Source: Caldifarciminota bacterium
Lineage (GTDB): Bacteria > Hydrothermota > Tepidihabitantia > Tepidihabitantales > Tepidihabitantaceae
Assembly: GCA_011049385.1 (NCBI GenBank)
Contig: DSBX01000086.1
Location: forward strand, 1-5,702
DNA length: 5,702 bases
Direction: 5' to 3'
Within the stretch, counting starts at the first letter, position 1. Each line of letters begins with the position of its first letter. The notes beneath the pieces are model-generated. The model worked only from the letters and a program-made list of their open reading frames with translations, did no database searches and was not told where the DNA came from. Positions 1 through 5,092 of this stretch are shown piece after piece. Position numbers and translations under genes: made by a program.

Positions 1-6
1 GGGCAG

Positions 7-34
7 TTGACGGCCGGAGGAGCGTTGCTACAAT
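7..34 (+). promoter_or_regulatory. Sigma-70-type promoter of the lipoprotein gene
   Basis: The -35 box is TTGACG (7-12), the spacer is 16 bp, and the -10 box is TACAAT (29-34), one mismatch from TATAAT. The predicted transcription start is near 41, leaving a leader of about 31 nt before the ATG at 72. The same TTGA-16 bp-TANNNT layout precedes every other gene in the window, which raises confidence. The upstream in-frame ATG at 33 lies inside the -10 box and so would not be transcribed. Confidence 0.7.
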
Positions 35-59
35 GGCCCATCACGGAAGCGCAAGACAC

Positions 60-66
60 AAAGGAG
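60..66 (+). promoter_or_regulatory. Shine-Dalgarno that decides the lipoprotein start
   Basis: AAAGGAG lies 5 nt before the ATG at 72. It selects that ATG over the in-frame ATG at 33, which has no useful Shine-Dalgarno and would put 13 polar residues in front of the signal peptide. Confidence 0.8.
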
Positions 67-71
67 CAGAG

Positions 72-911
72 ATGAAGAAGAGAATCGCGTGCGCGCTGGC
101 GGTGCTGGCGGTGGTCGTGTTCGTCGCGTCCTGTAGCGAGAAGGTCACCGACGAGGCCGCCATTCGGGCACTGGTGGAGCAGGATACCACCTACTTCAAG
201 TCCGGGACCCAGGGCGACTCGGCGGCCGGCGGCGGCCTGCTCGACGACACGATGGTCGGGCTGTGGTGGCGCGGGCCCCAGACCCACGACCCCCAGGCGA
301 GAATCGAAGTGGAAGTCGTCGGCGATTCGGCCTGGGTGAGCTGGCACCAGTCGAACTACGGCGAGTTGTTTCACTGGGTTGCGACCAGCGAATCAACCGC
401 GGAGCGCTGGATAAAGGAGCTGGTCGAGCGGGTTCAGCTCAATGCCTTCTTCCTGCGCGAGGGCGAGGCGACCGAGACGAACCGGGGCTGGCGGTTCAAG
501 CGGCTGTCGCTCGCCTTCGGCCACTCGGACACGGTCAACACGGTCCGCATTGACAGCCTGCGTATCCAGAGTTCCCTGCGCGACTTCGTCATCAGGGACC
601 CGCTCAACGTCTACTACTCGCCGGACAGCCTCGTTTCCTTCACGCCCGGTGAACTCCTGACGATGACGCTCTACACGAACACCGAGGACTGCTTCGCTTT
701 CCTGCACGCTTTCGCGGGCTGGCTCTTTGTCCGCGTGCCGTTCGAGCACCAGGGCGACGGTGTCCACGTCGGGACCTGGCACGCGCAGATTATCCCCGGC
801 TTCCGGTTCGCCATCTTCGACCTGCTCAGCACCGGTACCCTGCTCGAGCGGGAAGGGCCGTACGACCATAACGGCTGGCTGTTGCCGTACATGATTGAGA
901 CCGCGGACTGA
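72..911 (+). CDS. Putative outer-membrane-type lipoprotein of unknown function
   Basis: I do not recognise this 279-residue protein. The start at 72 gives a classic lipoprotein signal peptide: a basic MKKR n-region, a hydrophobic stretch (residues 5-19), and the lipobox V18-A-S-C21. Cys21 would be lipidated by Lgt after export and processed by signal peptidase II. Ser at +2, not Asp, suggests sorting to the outer membrane in a didermic cell. The mature part has no further membrane segment. An early helix (about residues 27-42, DEAAIRALVEQ...) followed by a strand-like GDSAWVSWHQ stretch loosely resembles NTF2/SnoaL-like folds, but this is only an impression. Aromatic residues are frequent (the GLWW patch near residues 63-66 and several Phe/Trp in the C-terminal third). 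It is transcribed alone from the promoter at 7-34 and ends 69 bp from the convergent mscS gene. The lipoprotein call is firm; the function is unknown. Confidence 0.85.
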   Translation: MKKRIACALAVLAVVVFVASCSEKVTDEAAIRALVEQDTTYFKSGTQGDSAAGGGLLDDTMVGLWWRGPQTHDPQARIEVEVVGDSAWVSWHQSNYGELFHWVATSESTAERWIKELVERVQLNAFFLREGEATETNRGWRFKRLSLAFGHSDTVNTVRIDSLRIQSSLRDFVIRDPLNVYYSPDSLVSFTPGELLTMTLYTNTEDCFAFLHAFAGWLFVRVPFEHQGDGVHVGTWHAQIIPGFRFAIFDLLSTGTLLEREGPYDHNGWLLPYMIETAD

Positions 912-931
912 CGCCCCGCTTCAACCTGCAT

Positions 932-961
932 CGCGCCGGGACCGGATTCGGTCCCGGCGCG
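932..961. terminator. Bidirectional hairpin between lipoprotein and mscS genes
   Basis: This is a perfect 13-bp GC-rich stem (932-944 pairing with 949-961) closed by a GATT tetraloop, in the 69-bp gap between two convergent genes. It is symmetrical, so it could stop transcripts from both sides. No T-tract follows on either strand, so it is not a textbook intrinsic terminator, although U-poor hairpins are common in GC-rich genomes. A shorter palindrome (CGCCGCGGCG, 971-980) sits right next to the mscS stop codon. Confidence 0.6.
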
Positions 962-980
962 GCGTATTGGCGCCGCGGCG

Positions 981-2075
981 TCAGGGCGTGGCGGGCGGCT
1001 CGGGGGGCAGGGGCTTCGTTTCCGTCCCGGGCGCGGGTTTGAGATGGACGGTGCGGATCGGGAACGGAATCTCGATGCCCTCTTCGCGGAAGCGGGCGAA
1101 GATGCGCTTGCGCAGGAGGTGCTGGACCTTGAACTGGTCCACGTAGCTGTTGACGTGGACGACGAGCGTGAAGCCGAGTGAGAAGTCGCCGAACCCGGGC
1201 ATGAAGAGCACGTAGGGGGCGGGGTCGGCGAGCAGGTTCTCGACCTCGCCGATGGCCCGGGTGGATTCGTCAACCAGTACCCGCTCGATGTGTTCCGGGT
1301 CCGAGGCGTAGCTGACCCCGATTTCGATGTCGAGCCGGTGGCGCTGTTCCTTGAGATGGAAGTTCGTGACGACGGCCTGGGCGAGCCGGTCGTTGGGGAC
1401 GATGATGATGTTGTTGCGGATGGTCCGAATCGTCGTTGCCCGCCAGGTGATGTCGGTGACGACGCCCTCGGCCCCGGTTTCAAGCCGGATGTAATCACCG
1501 GGCCGGATGTGCCGGGACAGGGTGATGTAGATGCCGGCGAAGGTGTTGGCGAGGGTGTTCTGCAGGGCGAGCGCGACCGCGAGGCCGCCGATGCCGAGCG
1601 CGGTTATCATCGGTGTGATGGAGATGCCGAGCGCGTGGAGCAGGATCAGTCCGCCGGTGATGATGATGGCGATGCGGACGGTGGTCTGGGTCAGCCCGAC
1701 ATAGGCGACCGCGTTGCCGCGGCTGGCGCCACTGTAGCGGATGAAGCCGATGGCGGCCTGGGCCGCGGCGTAGGTAAACGAGGCGATCAGCAGGACGAGC
1801 AGGACCTTGTCCGTGGCCCGGGTCAGTTCGAGCGGCAGGATGGCGATGCGCGAGGCGGCGTAGACGCCGCCGCAGATGCACCAGAGGATGAACGGTCCCC
1901 GGGTCGCGTCAATCAGGACGTTGTCAACCCGGGTGCGGGTCCGGGCCGCCCGTTTCCTGAGCCAGGTGAAGATGACCCGCCGGAAGATGAACGCGACCGC
2001 GACCGATACCGCTATCGCGAGCCCGGCCAGCACGTAGAAGATGAACCTTTCCCGGCCGCTCACGATATCGTTCAC
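981..2075 (-). CDS. MscS-family mechanosensitive ion channel
   Basis: The 364-residue inner-membrane channel of the MscS family opens under membrane tension to release small solutes on hypo-osmotic shock. Four hydrophobic segments (about residues 11-31, 62-80, 91-111 and 131-150) precede the pore helix. The pore helix is the Gly/Ala-rich stretch ITALGIGGLAVALALQNTLA (about 157-176), the family hallmark. It is followed by RPGDYIRL (191-198) and the beta domain with TIRNNIIIVPN (218-228). The alpha/beta C-terminal domain ends in the typical EIPFPIRTVHL (335-345), then a Pro-rich tail of about 18 residues. E. coli MscS (286 residues) has three membrane helices, so this is an extended form with additional N-terminal helices. 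The start is GTG with no Shine-Dalgarno, 5 nt after a good -10 box, so the mRNA is probably leaderless. It shares a divergent promoter region with comEC. MscS subfamilies are diverse, so I assign no specific symbol. Confidence 0.93.
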   Translation of the reverse strand: MNDIVSGRERFIFYVLAGLAIAVSVAVAFIFRRVIFTWLRKRAARTRTRVDNVLIDATRGPFILWCICGGVYAASRIAILPLELTRATDKVLLVLLIASFTYAAAQAAIGFIRYSGASRGNAVAYVGLTQTTVRIAIIITGGLILLHALGISITPMITALGIGGLAVALALQNTLANTFAGIYITLSRHIRPGDYIRLETGAEGVVTDITWRATTIRTIRNNIIIVPNDRLAQAVVTNFHLKEQRHRLDIEIGVSYASDPEHIERVLVDESTRAIGEVENLLADPAPYVLFMPGFGDFSLGFTLVVHVNSYVDQFKVQHLLRKRIFARFREEGIEIPFPIRTVHLKPAPGTETKPLPPEPPATP

Positions 2076-2080
2076 CCGAT

Positions 2081-2108
2081 ACTATAGGACGGCGAAGCGG
2101 GCTGTCAA
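2081..2108 (-). promoter_or_regulatory. Promoter of mscS, predicted leaderless
   Basis: Read on the - strand, TTGACA (2108-2103, perfect consensus) is followed by a 16-bp spacer and TATAGT (2086-2081). Only ATCGG separates the -10 box from the GTG start at 2075. With +1 about seven bases after the -10 box, transcription would start at or within one base of the start codon. The absence of a Shine-Dalgarno agrees with this. Confidence 0.75.
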
Positions 2109-2114
2109 TCGGGC

Positions 2115-2142
2115 TTGATGCCGCCTTCGGGCCGGTTAGCCT
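2115..2142 (+). promoter_or_regulatory. Promoter of comEC, predicted leaderless
   Basis: TTGATG (2115-2120), a 16-bp spacer and TAGCCT (2137-2142) are followed by GAGCG and the ATG at 2148. The -10 box is weak (TANNNT only), but the geometry is identical to that of the mscS promoter on the other strand. The two -35 boxes lie back to back with 6 bp between them. There is no Shine-Dalgarno before the ATG, so translation is probably leaderless. Confidence 0.5.
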
Positions 2143-2147
2143 GAGCG

Positions 2148-4484
2148 ATGGAAGACCGCCTGGTCGGCCGCCGTCTTGCCGGTGAGTCGAGCCTGCGCCA
2201 CGCCGCCCTGCGCGCCTTTGCGGCGGGGTTGGTGGGCGCCTTGTTGAGCCGGGTGGTGCCGTTCCCGGTGCCGGTCGGGCTGGCGGTAGCCGCACTCGCG
2301 CTTGCCGTGGCCCGGCCCAGCCGGGGCTGGTCGCTGTACCTTGCCCTGGCCGGGGCGGCACTGGCCTGGACCGCGGTGCGCGCGCCGATGCCGGCACGCC
2401 CGGAGGTCTTCGCCGAGCCGTCCTTCCGGGGTGTGGTGATGGAGGAGCCTCCGGCCGGACGGCCGGGCCGGATGGTGGTCGCGCTGGACCGGCCGGAAGG
2501 CGGCCGGGTGATGGTCTGGCTGAGGGACACGCTGGTGCGGCCGCGCTACGGCGATGAACTGGTCGTGCACGCGCCGGCGCGCGCTTTCGACCATCCCCGC
2601 AATCCCGGCCTGCCGGACCGGAACGAGCAACTCGCCCGACAAGGATACGTCGGCCGGAGCAACGTTTCGGGTCGCCAACTCGAACTGACCGGGCGCAACC
2701 GGGGCTCGAAGCCGGTGCGGGCGGTGGTCCTGCCGGCCCGGGCGCGGTTGAAGGAGCAGGTGGCGAGGCTCCTGCCCGGCGATCCGGGCGCGATACTGCT
2801 GGCCCTGCTGGCCGGGGACCGGCGCGACGTGACGCGGCCGACACTGACCACGATGAGCGATTCCGGGTTGCTGCACGTGCTTGCGGTTTCCGGCCTGCAC
2901 GTCGGCATCATCGCCGGGTTGGTGTGGCTCCTGCTGGCGCTGGTCGGGGTGCGGGGCTGGTGGCGGTTCGCGTTGGGAACGCTGGCGATCGTCGCCTACG
3001 TGGTGTTCGTCGGGGCGCGGCCGCCCGCGGTGCGGGCCGGCATCATCGCCGTGACCGCGGCGCTGGCCTGGACCGGCCAGCGCCGGTTCGAAACGACCGC
3101 GGCGCTCGGGCTCGCCGGCCTGGCGCAGTTGCTGGTGAACCCGAACGCCTTCTTCGAGCTCGGTACCCGGCTCTCTTTCGCCGCGGTCGCGGCCATCTTC
3201 GCGGTGATGAACCTGGTGTTCGCGCGGCGGCAGGCGAGGAGACTGCCGGCCTTCCGGGCTTTCAGCTTTCCGGGCAAGGTGGCGGCGGCGCTGGCCGCGT
3301 CGGTGGCCGCGTTCGCCGCGACCGCGCCGTTCCTGCTTCACGCGTTCGGCCGGGTGCAGTTGCTGGCGATACCGATGAGCCCGGTCGCCATCCTGCTGAC
3401 GACGCTGATCGTGCCGCTGGGCGGGCTGGCGACTCTGCTCTCCTCGATGTGGCTGCCGCTGGGAATGCCCTTCGCCGAGACGGTGCGCCTGCTCATCGGC
3501 GGCCTGCTCCGGCTGGCCGAGTTGACCGCGGGTTGCGAACCGACGATGCTCCGCTACGGCGGGTCGGGCCTGTGGCCGGCGGCGGCGGCGCTGGTGCTGT
3601 TTCTGCTCCTGCACGGCCGGGGCCGCCGGGCCCGGGTCGCGGCCGCGGCGGTCGTGCTCGCCGGTATCACCGTCTCGGTCTGGGCCGCGGCCCTGCGTCC
3701 GGCCGCGGAGCGGGCCTGGTTCCTGGACCCGAAGACTGGCGATGCGATGGTGTTCGAGGACGCGGCCGGACGGGTGCTGGTCGTGGATGCCGGGATTGAC
3801 GGCCCGGGCGTGCTCCGGGATTTCCTGCTCCGGCGCGGGGTCCGCCGGGTCAGCGTCGCGGTCATCACCCACCCGGACCGCGACCACTACGGCGGCCTGC
3901 TCGACATCACGGGCAAGGTCCGCATCGAGCGGCTGGTTATCCCGACCGCCCACGGCCCGCCCGACTACCGGCGCCTGCTCGAACGGCTGGTTGCGGAGGG
4001 GACCCGGCTGGTCTTCGCCGGGACCGGTACCGGGCTCGAGTTCGGTGGGTTCCGGTTCCGTTTCGTGTGGCCGGATGAGCCGGCCCGCAGGCTCTACGCG
4101 GCGGAACTGCTCGGGGCGAACGACGTGTCGCTGGTCGCGCTGGCGGAACGCGGCGGCTACCGGATGCTGTTGACCGGGGACCTCGACCGGCCCGAACTGA
4201 TTGCCGGGCGCGATATCCGGGCGCACCTGCTCAAGTCTTCGCACCACGGCAGTCGCAAGGGGAACGCACCGGAAGTCATCGAAGAGGTCGGCCCGGAACT
4301 GGTCGTGGTGATGGGGCGGTACCCGACCCCGGCCGGGTTGGAGGAGCGCCTGCCCGCGCCGGACATCGGCCACATCAATACCCGTCGCGACGGCGGTGTG
4401 TCGCTTGACTGGTCCGGTCCGCAGGGCGACCTGCGCCCGGTGGTCCGGGACTACCGGGGCCGGGTGCTGACGGTCGGACCCTGA
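2148..4484 (+). CDS. comEC: ComEC/Rec2 family DNA-uptake channel
   Basis: The 778-residue inner-membrane protein carries single-stranded DNA into the cytoplasm during natural transformation. Order: N-terminal helices (about 18-80); a DUF4131/OB-like region ending in a RNPGLPDRNEQLARQGYVG stretch (151-169); the Competence domain with SGLLHVLAVSGLHVG (239-253), GARPPAVRAGI (289-299) and FELGTRLSFAAVAAI (336-350), plus many helices to about 515; then a C-terminal metallo-beta-lactamase-like domain (about 523-778). That domain keeps VDAG (546-549), HPDRDH (575-580), LLTGDLD (674-680) and HHGS (699-702). The usual DVGQGDA is DPKTGDA (527-533), and the usual NRYGHP-like motif near the end reads GRYPTPA (723-729), lacking its His. 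The length matches full three-domain ComEC. No other competence genes are visible, and widespread conservation of ComEC means competence itself is unproven. The start at 2148 is supported by the promoter spacing. Confidence 0.95.
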   Translation: MEDRLVGRRLAGESSLRHAALRAFAAGLVGALLSRVVPFPVPVGLAVAALALAVARPSRGWSLYLALAGAALAWTAVRAPMPARPEVFAEPSFRGVVMEEPPAGRPGRMVVALDRPEGGRVMVWLRDTLVRPRYGDELVVHAPARAFDHPRNPGLPDRNEQLARQGYVGRSNVSGRQLELTGRNRGSKPVRAVVLPARARLKEQVARLLPGDPGAILLALLAGDRRDVTRPTLTTMSDSGLLHVLAVSGLHVGIIAGLVWLLLALVGVRGWWRFALGTLAIVAYVVFVGARPPAVRAGIIAVTAALAWTGQRRFETTAALGLAGLAQLLVNPNAFFELGTRLSFAAVAAIFAVMNLVFARRQARRLPAFRAFSFPGKVAAALAASVAAFAATAPFLLHAFGRVQLLAIPMSPVAILLTTLIVPLGGLATLLSSMWLPLGMPFAETVRLLIGGLLRLAELTAGCEPTMLRYGGSGLWPAAAALVLFLLLHGRGRRARVAAAAVVLAGITVSVWAAALRPAAERAWFLDPKTGDAMVFEDAAGRVLVVDAGIDGPGVLRDFLLRRGVRRVSVAVITHPDRDHYGGLLDITGKVRIERLVIPTAHGPPDYRRLLERLVAEGTRLVFAGTGTGLEFGGFRFRFVWPDEPARRLYAAELLGANDVSLVALAERGGYRMLLTGDLDRPELIAGRDIRAHLLKSSHHGSRKGNAPEVIEEVGPELVVVMGRYPTPAGLEERLPAPDIGHINTRRDGGVSLDWSGPQGDLRPVVRDYRGRVLTVGP

Positions 4485-4499
4485 CCCGGCGTTACCGGG
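4485..4499. terminator. Inverted repeat filling the comEC/RRM gap
   Basis: The 15 bp between the two convergent stop codons read CCCGG-CGTTA-CCGGG, a 5-bp stem with a 5-nt loop. It occupies the entire gap, with no T-tract on either side. It may act as a minimal bidirectional terminator or help limit read-through, but a stem this short can also occur by chance in GC-rich DNA. Confidence 0.35.
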
Positions 4500-4787
4500 C
4501 TACCAGCGGTCGCCGCCGCCCCGGTCGCCGCGGCGTTCGGTGCGCGGGCGGGCGAGGTTGACGGTCAGGGCGCGGCCGGACATCTGGTGCTGGTTCAGGG
4601 CCGCCACCGCGGCCGCCGCTCCTTCGTCGGTCGCCATCTCGACGAAGGCGAAGCCGCGGGAACGTTCGGTGAAGCGGTCCTTGACGATTTCGACCGAGGA
4701 TACCTCGCCGTGCCGGGCGAAGAGCTGGCGCAGTTCTTCTTCACTGGCGCTGAACGGCAGGTTGCCGACGAACACTCTGCTGGCCAT
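4500..4787 (-). CDS. Small single-RRM RNA-binding protein
   Basis: The 95-residue protein consists of one RNA recognition motif (about residues 3-79) and a short Arg/Gly-rich tail (80-95, ending GDRGGGDRW). RNP2 is VFVGNL (5-10), and RNP1 is R44-G-F-A-F-V-E-M51, with the aromatic residues that stack on RNA bases in place (Phe6, Phe46, Phe48). Bacterial proteins of this size and layout, such as the cyanobacterial Rbp family, bind single-stranded RNA, and several are cold-induced. Here that role is inference by family. The ATG is preceded by GGAGG seven bases upstream, so translation is conventional. The predicted promoter is 180 bp further upstream, giving a long mRNA leader with a dyad at its 5' end, as one might expect for a gene controlled at the RNA level. 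It ends 15 bp from the convergent comEC stop. Confidence 0.95.
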   Translation of the reverse strand: MASRVFVGNLPFSASEEELRQLFARHGEVSSVEIVKDRFTERSRGFAFVEMATDEGAAAAVAALNQHQMSGRALTVNLARPRTERRGDRGGGDRW

Positions 4788-4961
4788 ATGCTGACCTCCG
4801 ATGCCCGTGCCGCGGGGGCCGGGCGGGTTGCCGCTCGAGCCGGTTTCGAGGGAATGACGGGCGCGGGCCAGGCAGGACCGGACCGCATTGCCGATACCGA
4901 CGCAAACGCTTCACGAGACCTCTCCGGTAGCGTGTCGAATACGAGGTCCCTTGCATTCGAC
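4788..4961 (-). promoter_or_regulatory. Long 5' leader of the RRM mRNA
   Basis: The predicted start near 4961 leaves about 174 nt of untranslated RNA before the RRM ATG, far longer than the leaders of its neighbours. The 5' end can fold into a terminal stem-loop through the dyad at 4933-4962. An ATG at 4956, about 5 nt from the predicted +1, opens a frame of 71 codons that ends at 4741, inside the RRM gene in another frame. Its Arg-rich product does not look like a protein, but its translation could interfere with RRM initiation. Cold-shock mRNAs such as cspA have leaders of similar length; the comparison is by analogy only. Confidence 0.45.
4795..4799 (-). promoter_or_regulatory. Strong Shine-Dalgarno of the RRM gene
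   Basis: On the - strand GGAGG lies 7 nt before the ATG at 4787. It is worth noting because the mscS, comEC and EamA genes in the same window lack any such site. Confidence 0.85.
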
Positions 4962-4962
4962 A
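4933..4962. repeat. 8-bp dyad TGTCGAAT / ATTCGACA at the RRM transcript start
   Basis: The arms 4933-4940 and 4955-4962 are perfect inverted copies separated by 14 bp. The pair is AT-richer than its surroundings and covers the predicted +1 of the RRM gene (about 4961). It could be an operator for a dimeric repressor, or it could form a 5'-terminal RNA stem-loop of about 7 bp. Confidence 0.5.
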
Positions 4963-4967
4963 GGGCT

Positions 4968-4995
4968 ATCGTAGGCGTCGAAGGCGGCTTGTCAA
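4968..4995 (-). promoter_or_regulatory. Promoter of the RRM gene
   Basis: On the - strand TTGACA (4995-4990, perfect consensus), a 16-bp spacer and TACGAT (4973-4968) match the layout of the other promoters. The predicted +1 is near 4961. It is divergent from the EamA promoter, with 27 bp between the two -35 boxes. Confidence 0.65.
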
Positions 4996-5022
4996 CCGCG
5001 GGGGACGATTGCGGCGGGCGAC

Positions 5023-5050
5023 TTGACCGGCGGGCGGGGACGGCTACGAT
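5023..5050 (+). promoter_or_regulatory. Promoter of the leader ORF and EamA gene
   Basis: TTGACC (5023-5028), a 16-bp spacer and TACGAT (5045-5050) precede GGGCCG and the ATG at 5057. The predicted +1 coincides with that ATG, as in the mscS and comEC promoters. The -10 box is identical to the one used by the RRM gene on the other strand. Confidence 0.65.
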
Positions 5051-5056
5051 GGGCCG

Positions 5057-5092
5057 ATGCTCCGCCCAAACCGCGGCTCCTTCCGATCGTGA
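5057..5092 (+). CDS. Possible 11-residue leader peptide coupled to the EamA gene
   Basis: An ATG at the predicted transcription start opens the short frame MLRPNRGSFRS. Its TGA (5090-5092) overlaps the EamA GTG (5089-5091) as GTGA, the 4-bp overlap typical of translationally coupled genes. The EamA GTG has no Shine-Dalgarno, so ribosomes finishing the short ORF could supply its initiation. The peptide shows no run of one amino acid that would suggest attenuation, but it holds three Arg codons (all CGN) in 11. It could be chance: the peptide is too short for statistical support, and only the promoter spacing and the overlap argue for it. Confidence 0.4.
   Translation: MLRPNRGSFRS

Noticed and set aside
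33..71. Upstream in-frame ATG at 33 as the lipoprotein start
   Set aside because: It lies inside the predicted -10 box, lacks a useful Shine-Dalgarno, and would bury the lipoprotein signal peptide behind 13 polar residues. ATG 72 has AAAGGAG at ideal spacing.
1290..2087. 265-codon + strand frame antisense to mscS
   Set aside because: Asp/Gly/Arg-rich low-complexity translation, the complement of a clear MscS gene.
2076..2147. Riboswitch or small RNA in the mscS/comEC gap
   Set aside because: Both predicted transcripts begin at the start codons, leaving no transcribed leader, and 72 bp is fully used by the two promoters.
2136..4373. 745-codon open frame antisense to comEC
   Set aside because: Its translation is Arg/Gln/Pro/Gly-rich low-complexity sequence with no domain, as expected for an antisense frame of a GC-rich gene. 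ComEC on the + strand is unmistakable.
5023..5088. TTG 5023 as an in-frame upstream start for EamA
   Set aside because: It is part of the -35 box and would lie upstream of the predicted transcript; the added residues do not resemble the family N-terminus.
5057..5092. Frameshift in EamA joining ATG 5057 to the transporter frame
   Set aside because: The transporter already has a family-like N-terminus from GTG 5089, so no lost coding sequence needs explaining; the leader ORF reading is simpler.
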